A stretch of DNA of 64,000 nt from NCBI RefSeq assembly GCF_000332335.1, contig NZ_KB235948.1:4944709-5008708 (forward strand), given 5' to 3'. The notes below the pieces were generated by a model. It was not told where the DNA came from, searched no databases, and saw only the letters and a program-made list of their open reading frames with translations. How positions within the stretch are numbered: position 1 is the stretch's first letter; each line of letters begins with the position of its first letter. Positions 41,501-49,709 of this stretch are shown here, piece after piece. The translations under genes and the position numbers were made by a program. Origin of the DNA: Kamptonema formosum PCC 10802. Lineage in GTDB: Bacteria; Cyanobacteriota; Cyanobacteriia; Cyanobacteriales; Oscillatoriaceae.

Positions 41501-41644
41501 AAGGCTAAGGAGCAGGCGGAAAACACCCGCGAAGCCGCAGCAGTTGCTGCTTGGTGGCTGTTTGGTACGGCTCTCACCTCGGCGGTGGCGGCGGCGCTGG
41601 CAGGAGCTATCGCTGTAGCCGGTATCCCCGGAATAGTGGGTTAA
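38546..41644 (+). CDS. Large membrane protein with seven ~100-residue repeats, function unknown
   Basis: The 1032-residue protein has three hydrophobic segments near the N-terminus (LSPQFFVALIAGVIMAFGF, WIFLTVNIAIFLACYLAV, AIIGIVIWSAYFLLLFW) and a hydrophobic C-terminal end (AAWWLFGTALTSAVAAALAG). Between them are seven repeats of about 80-110 residues (about 207-970), each with a start like VEAYLRDTNQEELNPDAIKR, then RLSQFDRDTLVKLLSQRED and a helix LSEERVNQIIDRIEEVRDS. An eighth half-repeat lies between repeats 1 and 2. Repeats 4 to 7 are the most alike, suggesting recent expansion. The middle is highly charged and helical. Similar hypothetical proteins occur in filamentous cyanobacteria, some labelled MFS transporters without good cause. 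I can not assign a role. A terminator follows. Confidence 0.85.
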   Translation: MFQNAGMMPHKCGTQFWLAQIPAGQPATSPETAGLMFLSPQFFVALIAGVIMAFGFQFLLTNLSVAAKISDGDALELSDDDDSFGERVRQIGVRAGSWIFLTVNIAIFLACYLAVKLTFISSVTVGAIIGIVIWSAYFLLLFWMSSTAVGAFIGSLMKAATAGFKGVADTAATAVAGSAANQQIVSTVEASFAAVRRDLGSALDPTGFRETVEDYLKNLQPPKLDLKKIRKDFENLLSDADVKSLAGSDLLSGVNRQTFADLIRSRTDLSKSDINRLADQLQEAWQQAAGQQQQKDRNVGLIDLLQFAAPELRDRLPQLSENREEKSEGGGGVLQRVAQVGANAAAAAVLARTDISDLNAEKLSGQLQQLKEQATEQVKTIAGQVADKLPAQPQHTIKADVEDYLLNSKPWHLNRETLKSEFQEVIHDPEAAPGEIRRQIEQLNRDFFTGALNRRGDFTPERVAEIADQLESIRNEVFETVRTGESQEESQALRSLVEEYLGSTPKEQLTPENIDRDFKGLLEDADIDFETLQQRLSQFDRDTLAQMLSQRSDFSQEEAQQLIGQLESARDRVLSDARELGERMKSEAQSLRERVEAYLRDTNQEELNPDAIKRDFQTLFEDPKAGLKALRDRLSQFDRDTLVKLLSQREDLSEERVNQIIDRIEEVRDSIIKVPQTVADKAKEQYGSITGKIGDYLRQTNLEELDPEGIKRDFAELFQHPKEGAKALRERLAQIDRETLVALLSQREDLSEEKVNQIIDRVQEAIDSIVRAPRRLATRTQETVRDFQANLENYLRNTHKEELNPEGIKRDLQLLLKDPRAGVESLGDRLSQFDRSTLVALLSQRQDISEEEANQIADRIVSVRDQFAEQAHKVQEKIQSAADAISARIRDYLNSLERPELNYEGIKQDFRKLFEDPQAGFDAIKERLSQFDRGTLVAILSSREDISEEDANRIADQIESVRDSAIKRADRLQEAAKKRIKELKHKAKEQAENTREAAAVAAWWLFGTALTSAVAAALAGAIAVAGIPGIVG

Positions 41645-41682
41645 AGATTTAAGGACTCTTAAGCGAAGATTCTTTAATAAGG

Positions 41683-41709
41683 GGCTGGCATGATGCCGGC
41701 CTTTTTTTT
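41683..41709 (+). terminator. Rho-independent terminator
   Basis: Stem GGCTGGCAT/ATGCCGGCC (one G-T pair) with eight T residues after it. It ends the repeat-membrane-protein transcript. Confidence 0.9.
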
Positions 41710-41762
41710 GGCCGGTGTGTTCTGGCAGCTTGACAGCATCTGACTAAAAGAGATATACTGTA

Positions 41763-41830
41763 ATGTTGCCGCCGGCGCTTCTCGGGAGAGGGAGCGCCAC
41801 AGGTCTCTCCGGCACAGCAACCGCTAAAGC
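41763..41830 (+). promoter_or_regulatory. Possible structured 5' leader of the small ORF
   Basis: A hairpin with stem GGCGCT/AGCGCC (41774-41798) encloses a CTC/GAG stem, followed by CACAGGTCTCTCCGGCACAGC. It was compared by eye with known cyanobacterial riboswitches and matched none clearly. Confidence 0.3.
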
Positions 41831-41969
41831 TCTGGTATTTCTTTTGATGCCCTCACGCCTCAGTTTTTTGAAAAATTGTTAAATCTGATACAGCACGCCG
41901 GGAAATTTTACTACACTATAAAGAAGAGAGTTTTACTGCGGTCTGAGTCCTAAAAGGAGAGGTTTACCC

Positions 41970-42164
41970 ATGTCAGAGCTTACCTTAACGGTTCCCACTC
42001 TCAGCACTTTGGAAGAACTGGAACAGGCCATTGCTCGCTACAAATCTGCTGACCTCAGCGGTGCTGAACTCCTCCGTCAGTGGCAGGCTATCCGCGACGC
42101 CTCTGTCAATCAGGACTTGTTCAAGTCTCAAACTGACGCTGTTCCCGGACAAGACAGCTACTGA
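41970..42164 (+). CDS. Small protein of 64 residues, function unknown
   Basis: An AAAGGAGAGG ribosome-binding site lies 8 bases before the ATG, one of the best in the window. The product is acidic and helical (LSTLEELEQAIARYKSADLS), with a polar C-terminus. It has no signal peptide or cysteines. No family was recognised. Its isolated position after a strong terminator and its structured upstream region suggest a separate transcript. Confidence 0.7.
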   Translation: MSELTLTVPTLSTLEELEQAIARYKSADLSGAELLRQWQAIRDASVNQDLFKSQTDAVPGQDSY

Positions 42165-42236
42165 GGGCAGTGGGCATCATCGAATTCGCCTTAGGCATTG
42201 AGGGCGGGCATCGCGCCTGACCTGCGGATATATACC

Positions 42237-42342
42237 CTGCAGGACAGGCCGAAAAGCCTGTCCGGATGTCCCTGAGGTTCGCAAAAGGCGTAGGACAGGC
42301 GTCTCGCCTGTCCAGGACGACTCATTTAAGTGAGCCGCGCTA
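42237..42342. repeat. Family B palindrome cluster
   Basis: Two copies of the GGACAGGC inverted-repeat core (AGGACAGGCCG/AAGCCTGTCC and GGACAGGCGTCTCGCCTGTCC) followed by a degenerate ATTTAAGTGAGCCG end. No TA-flanked termini could be drawn. Confidence 0.6.
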
Positions 42343-42375
42343 GATCAGCCGGTGCGGCGCACCGGCTTTCAGGAA

Positions 42376-43350
42376 CTATTGGGGTTCAGAGGGTTTTTTG
42401 CCCTTGACTATCAAATTGGCAGTTCCCAAGGTGCCAAATACAAACACGCCCAGCGGAACCGTGAAGTCAAAGGCAGAAACAGCGCCAGTTTCCGCAGCGG
42501 CTTGCAGCGCTGAAAAGGTTAATTTTACGAACAGCTTGTGGGCGGCGGTTGTGGGATGGATGCCGTCCCAGAAGAAATATTCGTTCGGGTTATCGCAAAT
42601 ACTCCCCGGGCTAATGCAGGGCTGGGTGACATTCTTGAAACCAAATTTTTCAGGAGCCTTGAGGACTTGATTAAAGATAGCATTGGCGTCCAGATAGGTT
42701 ATCTTGATACCGGGGCCGGCCTTCTGGCGCAAATTGCTGATAGCTGTGGCCAATCGGGAGTTGTGCTTGTGGGTAACACGAGTGAGGCTGGCGGAGCGCT
42801 CACTCGTGCGCGTCTCTGGAAGCTTTCCTAAATCCGGCAAGTTGACCACCGCAATATTTTTAGCGCCAAGCGCCTCCAGCGACTGCACCGCCCGCGTTAG
42901 ATTGCTCACCGGCACAGCTGGATCTGTCCCGCCACCCAAATAATCATTAGCGCCGGCCCATATCAGATAGAGCGCGTCGGGATCGGCGGAGGAACGGGTT
43001 GCTTTAAACCGCTCGATCTGGGCGAGCAATCCGGGGATTTCGTTTTTGAAAGTGCCGGTTGTCGCGCCACCAATGGCGAAGTTGGTGTCTGGATTTGAGG
43101 TTAATTTCAGCTGAGAGGCGAGATAGTCCACCCAAACTGGGCCATTGGAAAAGCGCCCGGAAAAGTAGGGGGGATTTGGGGGTTTCTTCCCTTGGGTCGC
43201 TTCAAATACCTTGCCGACATCGGAAAGGCTGTCGCCAAAGACATAAATCTCATCAATCTTTTGTGCGGAAGCCCCGCTCGAAACTCCTACAGCTGTTGCC
43301 AGTGCGAGGGCAGCGCCGGCGGAAACCATCGATATTTTCTTTAACGACAT
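42376..43350 (-). CDS. Exported SGNH/GDSL-family lipase or esterase
   Basis: The 324-residue protein has a Sec signal peptide (MSLKKISMVSAGAALALATA, likely cut after ASA). SGNH blocks are clear: FGDSLSD with the nucleophile Ser, GGATTG, WAGANDYLGG and the catalytic DGIHPTTAAH. Members hydrolyse esters of lipids or sugars. A C-terminal hydrophobic stretch (VPLGVFVFGTLGTANLIV) followed by KGKK could anchor it in the membrane; it resembles a sorting signal in layout but lacks a PEP motif. A family B remnant follows upstream. It is transcribed alone. Confidence 0.9.
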   Translation of the reverse strand: MSLKKISMVSAGAALALATAVGVSSGASAQKIDEIYVFGDSLSDVGKVFEATQGKKPPNPPYFSGRFSNGPVWVDYLASQLKLTSNPDTNFAIGGATTGTFKNEIPGLLAQIERFKATRSSADPDALYLIWAGANDYLGGGTDPAVPVSNLTRAVQSLEALGAKNIAVVNLPDLGKLPETRTSERSASLTRVTHKHNSRLATAISNLRQKAGPGIKITYLDANAIFNQVLKAPEKFGFKNVTQPCISPGSICDNPNEYFFWDGIHPTTAAHKLFVKLTFSALQAAAETGAVSAFDFTVPLGVFVFGTLGTANLIVKGKKPSEPQ

Positions 43351-43465
43351 AGCTACTAATTTATGATAGCACCCTGACTTTCTAGGGGGCAGCCAATGTT
43401 GTGCGAGATGACCGGTTTGTCTCAGTTTCTTTTTCAGACAAATTAGTTTTTCTCGTTGTTCCCGG

Positions 43466-43607
43466 TATAGCAGTATTCACTTAGATTAGGACACAAAGGA
43501 CAGGCGTCCCGCCTGTCCTACGCCTTATATTCGCAGGACAGGCGTAGGCCAGGAGTTCCCTTTAACCTCAAGTCTAATGTCCGTTCCCTTAGTGGCTAGC
43601 GCTGTAT
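43466..43607. mobile_element. Family B element, degenerate copy
   Basis: Begins TATAGCAGTATTCACTTAGA, holds GGACAGGCGTCCCGCCTGTCC and ends near CTTAGTGGCTAGCGCTGTAT. Length is about 142 bp. It lies between the lipase and protease genes. Confidence 0.65.
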
Positions 43608-43684
43608 CTGCCTCAAAGGAAGTAGGGTGTGCAGGAAGTAGGGTGTGGAGCGCGAGCGGTGGGGCACCCCACAAGAAAAGAGCG

Positions 43685-44791
43685 TTAAGCCGGCTTGACT
43701 TGGGCTCCCTGAATCAACCGAATAATTTCATCTTTCCGCACGAGTCCCACAATCTCGCCATTGTCGCGAATCACCGGCAGCTCAGTCACCTTTTGGGTTT
43801 CCAGCAGCGCCACCACTTCCAGCAGCGACTGCTGGGGTTTGACTGTGGTGGAGAGTTCCACCGGCTGCGCCAGCTCTCGAACCTCAGTGTGTGGCCAAAA
43901 ATTTGTCGGGACGGTTTTCAAGTCATCGACGGCAATCGCACCCGAAAGTTGCCCAAAGTCATTCGTTACCAAAAACTTTGACCGGCTGGGTTTGCCAATG
44001 ATATAATCGTTGGCGAAGTCACGCAGAGAGAGACGCTCTGACACAATTGGGCTGTCCGGCGTCACGGCATCGGCGGCGGTCAAACCGGCTAGCTTGTCCT
44101 GCAGCGTGGCGTACTGGGCGGAGCGACCGGCATTGCCCAGCAAGAACCAGCCGATTAACACATTCCAGAAGCGACCGAAGACCAGCCCGGAGATGATGGC
44201 TATCCAGGCCAAAATCTGGCCGGCACGACTGGCAAACACGACGCCTTTATAAGGATTGCCGGTGATTTTCCAGACGATAGCTTTGAGGATGTTGCCGCCG
44301 TCGAGGGGCAATCCAGGAATGAGATTGAACAGCGCCAGCGCCAAGTTGATGGAGGCGACGAGCGTCAGAATCGCCGCCGGCGCGCCAGAGATGCCGGTGG
44401 TGACGCCAAGAGCTGCAAAGATCCCGAACAGCGCAAAGCTGACCAGGGGGCCGGCGATGGCCACCCAGAACGCCTCGGCGGGCGTTTTTGACTCCTGCTC
44501 CAGGTGGGCCAGACCCCCAAACAGGAACAGGGTGATGGATTTTACATTAATTCCCTGCCGCAGAGCCACAAAGCTGTGTCCCAGTTCATGCGCCAACACA
44601 GAGGCAAACAGCAGCAGCGCTGCCAGCAGTCCCAGCAGCCAGGGCAGCGCTCCGCCCAGCCCCGGAAACGCCCGCGCTAATTGACTCCCGTAGCTAAACG
44701 TCACCAGCCCCAGGATAAAAAACCAGGACGGATGGACGTAAAGCGGAATGCCAAACAGATTGCCAACGCGAAAGCCATTCATTTGGGCCAC
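43685..44791 (-). CDS. Site-2-protease family membrane metalloprotease with CBS pair
   Basis: The 368-residue protein belongs to the M50B intramembrane proteases. The zinc motif HELGH is in ASVLAHELGHSFVAL, and the second metal-ligand motif is NLIPGLPLDGG. At least five hydrophobic helices surround them. The last 120 residues form two CBS domains (LAGLTAADAVTPDS, TELPVIRDNGEIVGLVRKDE), as in sporulation factor SpoIVFB-like relatives in cyanobacteria. Such enzymes release membrane-held regulators. The substrate is unknown. A divergent or separate promoter should lie upstream near 44.8 kb. Confidence 0.93.
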   Translation of the reverse strand: MAQMNGFRVGNLFGIPLYVHPSWFFILGLVTFSYGSQLARAFPGLGGALPWLLGLLAALLLFASVLAHELGHSFVALRQGINVKSITLFLFGGLAHLEQESKTPAEAFWVAIAGPLVSFALFGIFAALGVTTGISGAPAAILTLVASINLALALFNLIPGLPLDGGNILKAIVWKITGNPYKGVVFASRAGQILAWIAIISGLVFGRFWNVLIGWFLLGNAGRSAQYATLQDKLAGLTAADAVTPDSPIVSERLSLRDFANDYIIGKPSRSKFLVTNDFGQLSGAIAVDDLKTVPTNFWPHTEVRELAQPVELSTTVKPQQSLLEVVALLETQKVTELPVIRDNGEIVGLVRKDEIIRLIQGAQVKPA

Positions 44792-45007
44792 CTCTTGTTT
44801 TACCTTTGGGAGGCTGTTTTCGCCTCTCCACTTGCTTTCATTGTAACGAAATGTAAAAAACCGTTCAGTTTGCCGGCTGCCGTGGTATCCGTCCGTTGCG
44901 GTTCGGTTATGCGATTGAACCGCAGATATAGCAGAGAAACTAGCTGAGAAACCCGGTTTCTGTAAGCAACTAAGCTGTTAGGCTTTTAACCTGCTTTTCC
45001 GTTGAAA

Positions 45008-45053
45008 GGAGGCAGAGCCTCCAGATTGCGTTCCCAGCCTGAGGCTGGGAACG
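45008..45053. repeat. Double-hairpin dispersed element, copy 2
   Basis: GGAGGCAGAGCCTCC plus CGTTCCCAGCCTGAGGCTGGG. The loop of the second hairpin differs from copy 1 by paired changes, which keep the stem. Confidence 0.75.
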
Positions 45054-45057
45054 AGAG

Positions 45058-45091
45058 AAATCCAAAATCCAAAATCCAAAATCCAAAATCC
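45058..45091. repeat. Heptanucleotide repeat (AAAATCC)
   Basis: Four to five perfect units, ending 4 bases before the stop codon of the nucleoside transporter gene (minus strand). Confidence 0.85.
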
Positions 45092-45094
45092 GTC

Positions 45095-46303
45095 TCACAG
45101 CAGCATTCCCGCAATACAAGCCGTCATAAAATTAGCCAGCGCCCCCGCCACCATTGCTCGCACACCCAGCCGCGCCAAATCGTGCTGGCGCTCCGGAACC
45201 ATCCCGCCAATTCCGCCAATGGTAATGCCAATCGAGCCAATATTGGCAAACCCGCACAGTGCGTAAGTCGCGATGATTGCAGCCCGTTCCGAAATCGCCT
45301 GAGCGTCAATCAGCTTCTTTAAATCCAGATAAGCAATAAACTCATTCAATATCGTCTTCTTCCCCAACAAAACCGCCACCTGTCCGCAGTCAGCGAAAGG
45401 AACGCCCATCAGCCAAGCCACAGGTGCCATCAAAAAAGATAGCAGCCACTCCAAAGACAGCTGCGGCAAACCGACTTGCGCTCCCGCCCAGCCCAGCAGC
45501 GCATTCACAAATGCCAGCAATCCCAAAAAAGCAATCAGCATTGCGGCAACATTGAGCGCCAGCCTCATTCCTTCCGACGCCCCTGCAGCGGCGGCGTCGA
45601 TGGCGTTGCTGTAGGCTGTCTTCATTTCAACATCCATCTTGCCGGCTGTCAGCGGCTCTTCCGTTTCTGGGTAAAGCAGCTTTGAAATCGCCATAGATGC
45701 CGGTGCCGACATCACCGAAGCCGCAATCAGGTGACTGGCGGGCACTCCAAAAGAAAGATAAGCCGCCATCACCCCACCGGCAATCGTGCCAAATCCCGCT
45801 GTCATTACCGAGTGCAGTTCCGATTGCGTCATCGTCGCCACATACGGCTTAATCAGCAGTGGCGATTCCGTCGGTCCCAAAAAAATATTGGAGGCGCAAG
45901 AAAGCGTCTCAGCGCCGGATGTTTTCATCGTCTTCAGCATCACCCACGCCACACCCCGCACCGCCTGCTGCAAAATGCCGTAGTGGTACATCACGGTGAT
46001 GAACGCCGAGAAAAAGATAATCGTCGGCAGCACCTTGAAAGCAATAAAATGCTCGGCAAAATTGTCGCCAAAAACGAACTTAGCACCTGCGTCAGAAAAA
46101 TCCAAAAAACCCGTCATCACGTCGCCCAGGAACTTAAACGCCCTAAAACCGGCATCAGTCCTGATAATCAGCAGCGCCAAAATCAGCTGCAAAGCAATCC
46201 CCCACAGCACCGGCGGCCACCGCACAGCCCGCCGGTTGGCAGAAAAGGCGTAGGACAGCCCCACAAAAACTGCCAGCCCCAGCAACGAAATCGCCCGTTC
46301 CAT
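45095..46303 (-). CDS. NupC/CNT-family concentrative nucleoside transporter
   Basis: The 402-residue membrane protein has about ten hydrophobic segments and the conserved CNT motifs: GPTESPLLIKPYV, TAGFGTIAGGVMAAY, and IATYALCGFANIGSIG near the C-terminus. CNT transporters import nucleosides with Na+ or H+. The length fits bacterial NupC (about 400). An alternative is an NupG-like specificity; the sequence does not decide. It is on the minus strand, alone. Confidence 0.93.
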   Translation of the reverse strand: MERAISLLGLAVFVGLSYAFSANRRAVRWPPVLWGIALQLILALLIIRTDAGFRAFKFLGDVMTGFLDFSDAGAKFVFGDNFAEHFIAFKVLPTIIFFSAFITVMYHYGILQQAVRGVAWVMLKTMKTSGAETLSCASNIFLGPTESPLLIKPYVATMTQSELHSVMTAGFGTIAGGVMAAYLSFGVPASHLIAASVMSAPASMAISKLLYPETEEPLTAGKMDVEMKTAYSNAIDAAAAGASEGMRLALNVAAMLIAFLGLLAFVNALLGWAGAQVGLPQLSLEWLLSFLMAPVAWLMGVPFADCGQVAVLLGKKTILNEFIAYLDLKKLIDAQAISERAAIIATYALCGFANIGSIGITIGGIGGMVPERQHDLARLGVRAMVAGALANFMTACIAGMLL

Positions 46304-46356
46304 AAACCCCCAATACCAATCCTTGAGAAAAATCCGGTTGATTGGGATTGATTATA

Positions 46357-46448
46357 TAGCGGTTCTCAGAGTAGTAAGGTACTGAGAAACCCTTATTCTT
46401 TAAGAAACCGGGTTTCTGGGCCATCGTCCATCAAACTGAGAACCGCTA
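46357..46448. mobile_element. Complete family A miniature element, 92 bp
   Basis: The ends TAGCGGTTCTCAG and CTGAGAACCGCTA are perfect inverted repeats, and TA lies outside both ends (46355-46356 and 46449-46450), extending the perfect symmetry to 15 bases. The centre carries CCTTATTCTTTAAGAAACCGG, a damaged core palindrome. Same length as the copy at 56108-56199. Confidence 0.85.
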
Positions 46449-46767
46449 TAAGCTGAGGGGCTAAAAGTTGAAACTCTGGCTCGCGCTCGGGTTTGACCCG
46501 TCAGCCCCCAATCCCAACTCTAAAATTTAACATTCCTGTCAGCCAGACTGCCATTAAATTTAGCTACAATAAAAGGTCGGAGCAAAAACAGGACTCTCGG
46601 TGAAAGCAACCCTTGAGCGCACTGCCAGCTTCCGTGGCGGCAGCATCCCAGTTTTGTGCGCCCCGATCCCCCACCCATCCCAAACAGGGAGAAAGAGAAC
46701 CGGGTTTTTCCCCTTCTCCCCGCTCCGGAGAGGGGTTGCAGGGGGGTGAGGGCTCAAGCTCTCTGGT

Positions 46768-46857
46768 TTCAATCCCGTTTCCGGGATTCTGCTGGCCAAA
46801 AATCTTCTCCTCTTACCCCCTGCTGAAATCATTGTCGCATTGATATGGGCTTCTTTG
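46768..46857. repeat. Dispersed palindromic element, family C copy 2
   Basis: GTTTCAATCCCG-TTTC-CGGGATT, CTGGCCAAAAAT and CCCCCTGCTGAAATCATTGT match copy 1 upstream of the SLH-WD40 gene. The 7-bp stem is kept while the loop differs. Confidence 0.7.
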
Positions 46858-46933
46858 CACAGCTGGGCTCCTCCCGTCCCGCTCATCACTCGCAACAAAC
46901 TCCGTCAACTCTTCCCGCACTGAACACAGAACT

Positions 46934-48292
46934 ATGTCCCTACCCATTGTTGCTATTATCGGACGCCCCAACGTGGGCAAATCCACCCTGGCCAACCGGC
47001 TCGCCGGCGTCCGAGATGCCATCGTGCACGACGAACCGGGAGTCACCCGCGACCGCACCTACCGGCAAGCCTTCTGGGGCGACCGGGAATTCCTGGTGGT
47101 AGACACCGGCGGCTTACTCTTTAACGACGACACGGAATTTCTGCCCCTGATCCGCGAACAGGCAATGGCCGCCTTAGCGGAAGCCACCGCCGCCATCTTC
47201 GTCACCGACGGACAGACCGGGCCCGCGCCGGCGGATGAAGAAATCGCCAACTGGCTGCGGGCCCAACCCGTGCCGGTGCTGCTCGCCGTCAACAAGTGCG
47301 AATCCCCCGACCAGGGACTGACCCAAGCCGCCCAGTTTTGGGAGCTCGGACTGGGGGAACCCTATCCGATTTCCAGCATTCACGGCAGCGGCACCGGCGA
47401 CTTGCTCGACGCCGTGGTTGCCTACCTGCCGCCGGCGGGCGAAATCCCCGAACCCGAGGAAATTAAAGTGGCCATTGTCGGGCGTCCCAACGTCGGCAAA
47501 TCCAGCTTGCTCAACGCCTTTGTCGGGGAAAATCGCGCCATTGTCAGCCCGATTTCCGGCACCACCCGCGACGCTATCGATACTGTCGTCGAGCGCAGCG
47601 GCCAAACCTACCGGCTGATAGACACCGCCGGCATCCGCAAAAAGAAAAACGTCGAGTACGGGCCAGAATTTTTTGGCATTAACCGCGCCTTCAAAGCCAT
47701 CCGCCGGTCAGATGTCGTCTTGCTGCTCATTGACGCCCTCGATGGCGTTACCGAACAGGACCAAAAACTAGCAGGTCGCATCGCCGAAGAAGGGCGCGCC
47801 TGCGTGATAGTCGTTAACAAGTGGGATGCCGTAGAAAAAGACTCTTATACCATCTACGACTACCAAGAGCACGTTAAAGACCGTCTCGGTTTTTTCGAGT
47901 GGGCGGAAATCATCTTTGTCAGCGCCAAAAACGGCCAGCGTGTGGAAAAGATTCTGGAATTAGTCAACACCGCAGCCGAACAGCACAAACGCCGCGTCAC
48001 AACCGCCGTGATTAATGAAGTGATAGAAGAAGCCGTCAGGTGGCACAGTCCGCCAACCAACCGGCAGGGGCGTCAGGGCAAAATCTATTACGGCACCCAA
48101 GTCAGCTCCCAACCGCCGGCGATTGCCCTGTTTGTCAACGATCCCAACCGCATTAACGACAATTACCGCCGCTATATGGAAAGTCAATTCCGCAAGCAGC
48201 TGGGTTTCACCGGCACCCCAATTCGCTTGCTGTGGCGGGGGAAGAAAACCCGCGAAGTAGAGCGCTCAAATAATCGCGCCGCCCGCGTGTAA
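46934..48292 (+). CDS. der: Ribosome biogenesis GTPase Der
   Basis: Der (EngA) assembles the large ribosomal subunit. The 452-residue length and tandem GTPase domains are diagnostic. G1 motifs are GRPNVGKST (near 10) and GRPNVGKSS (near 183); DTGG and DTAGI are the G3 motifs, NKCE and NKWD the G4 motifs. The C-terminal KH-like domain carries [15 protein letters not shown]. Complete and essential in bacteria. The next gene (EcfT-like) follows on the same strand with a heptamer tract between. Confidence 0.98.
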   Translation: MSLPIVAIIGRPNVGKSTLANRLAGVRDAIVHDEPGVTRDRTYRQAFWGDREFLVVDTGGLLFNDDTEFLPLIREQAMAALAEATAAIFVTDGQTGPAPADEEIANWLRAQPVPVLLAVNKCESPDQGLTQAAQFWELGLGEPYPISSIHGSGTGDLLDAVVAYLPPAGEIPEPEEIKVAIVGRPNVGKSSLLNAFVGENRAIVSPISGTTRDAIDTVVERSGQTYRLIDTAGIRKKKNVEYGPEFFGINRAFKAIRRSDVVLLLIDALDGVTEQDQKLAGRIAEEGRACVIVVNKWDAVEKDSYTIYDYQEHVKDRLGFFEWAEIIFVSAKNGQRVEKILELVNTAAEQHKRRVTTAVINEVIEEAVRWHSPPTNRQGRQGKIYYGTQVSSQPPAIALFVNDPNRINDNYRRYMESQFRKQLGFTGTPIRLLWRGKKTREVERSNNRAARV

Positions 48293-48436
48293 AATAGTGG
48301 GTTGGGGATTGGGGATTGAGCTAGGAGTCAACAAGCGTACAGGGTGAACCGCCATAGACGCGCAAGCGGCTTCCCGCAGGGTAGACGCCAAGAGCGCCAA
48401 GGAAGAGGGAGGTAGAGTCAGGGGCAGTTTCACTAG

Positions 48437-48485
48437 AAACCCTAGCCCCTAACCCCTAACCCCTAACCCCTGACCCCTAACACCT
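48437..48485. repeat. Heptanucleotide repeat (CCCCTAA)
   Basis: About six units of CCCCTAA with one TGA variant, 17 bases before the next ATG. It lies between der and the EcfT-like gene. Confidence 0.8.
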
Positions 48486-48501
48486 GAGATAAAATCGCAA
48501 C

Positions 48502-49500
48502 ATGGATTTACTGAAATCGCTGCCCCTGGGGCTGTACCTGGAACAGCCTGTAACCTGGCTGCATCACCTCGACCCGCGCGTGAAAATCGCATGGCTGATG
48601 ACCTTTCTGATTGCCCCCATTCTCGCCAATCCACTGTGGCGCATCGGGCTGGCGGTGCTGCTGATTGCGCTGACTTTGAGTGCGATGATTCCGCTGCGGG
48701 TGTGGCAAAAGCAGATGGGGTGGCTGCTGCTGTTCTGTTTTTTTCTGTTTATTTTGAGTGCGATCGCTCCCGACGGACTCGCCGTTAACCACCAGCCCCG
48801 CCTCCCTGCGGATGAGCTAGCCTTTGCCCAGCAGCCGGACACCCCGCCGGCACCGCCGCAGGACAAACCCTGGCCGTTTGGGTGGGGACAGAAGGCAGCA
48901 AAGCAGGAAAACACAAAAGCACAGGGTTCTGAGATCGTAAATCTGCCGCAGCCTACCGACTACAATTACGTCCTGTTGCGTCTGGGGCGGTTAAAAATTA
49001 CGCGCCGCTCCCTGGATATGGCTATGGGTTTGAGCACGCTTTATTTTACCCTAATTTACAGCAGCAACCTGTACCTGCTCACGACAGCCCCAGAAGAAAT
49101 TACCTCAGGGATCGAGAGCTTGATGCAGCCGCTGCGCCGGCTAAACTGGCCGGTGACAGAAATTTCCCTGACGCTGACTCTATCGCTGCGGTTTATCCCC
49201 CTCGTCCTCGAAGAAGTGCAGAACTTAGTTCGCTCTGTGTGGACGCGGGCAATTAACTGGAAAAAACTGGGGCTCAAAGGTGCGACTCAGGTTTGGCTGA
49301 TCGTTGCCGAAAGGCTGCTGGAAAACTTGCTGCTGCGGGCTGAGCAAATGGCCAGCGCCATGCAGGTGCGCGGCTTTACCACTCCCCAGCAGCATCGAGT
49401 CCAGTGGCACCAGTTGCGCCTGAAAACCGGCGACTGGCTGGCCCTAGCAAGTTTGGCCATTCTCTGGGGCACTCGCTTGGTTTGGGGCTGGCAAGCTTAA
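48502..49500 (+). CDS. EcfT/CbiQ-like energy-coupling-factor transporter transmembrane protein
   Basis: The 332-residue protein is the T-component type of ECF importers: hydrophobic helices near 35-90, a soluble linker (about 95-150, Pro-rich), then helices and the coupling segments with Ala-Arg motifs, for example LLRAEQMASAMQVRGF and FIPLVLEEVQNLVRS, which contact the ATPases. ECF modules import vitamins and metals; the substrate is set by an S component not in this window. The gene order der then this gene is seen in cyanobacteria. No ATPase gene is adjacent. Confidence 0.85.
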   Translation: MDLLKSLPLGLYLEQPVTWLHHLDPRVKIAWLMTFLIAPILANPLWRIGLAVLLIALTLSAMIPLRVWQKQMGWLLLFCFFLFILSAIAPDGLAVNHQPRLPADELAFAQQPDTPPAPPQDKPWPFGWGQKAAKQENTKAQGSEIVNLPQPTDYNYVLLRLGRLKITRRSLDMAMGLSTLYFTLIYSSNLYLLTTAPEEITSGIESLMQPLRRLNWPVTEISLTLTLSLRFIPLVLEEVQNLVRSVWTRAINWKKLGLKGATQVWLIVAERLLENLLLRAEQMASAMQVRGFTTPQQHRVQWHQLRLKTGDWLALASLAILWGTRLVWGWQA

Positions 49501-49709
49501 TCGATTTTAGAGTTTAGAGTTTAGAGTTTAGATTTCTTTATGATTCATCTAAAATCGGGACATCCATGCATGCGTTGCATATTCCACCGGATGAAGAACC
49601 CCACCCCCGAACCCCCGATTGCCGGCTGCGGGGAGGGGGAGTTAGAGTTGGGGGTTTTGGTGACATCATCTTTCTGGTCTGCAACGCCTATCCAAAATCC
49701 TGCATTCTT

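Larger units (their letters stand above)
44792..45094. other. Intergenic with double hairpin and heptamers
   Basis: It holds a GAAACCCGGTTTCT half-palindrome near 44948, the double-hairpin element and an AAAATCC heptamer tract. No gene is seen. Confidence 0.6.
46304..46933. other. Divergent intergenic with two mobile/dispersed elements
   Basis: A complete family A element and a family C element occupy most of the gap. A Pro-rich frame near 46613-46843 is not convincing. The der promoter should lie in the last 80 bases. Confidence 0.6.

Noticed and set aside
41774-41830. Known riboswitch (SAM, SAH, cobalamin, glutamine) before the small ORF
   Set aside because: Conserved core sequences of these classes could not be placed.
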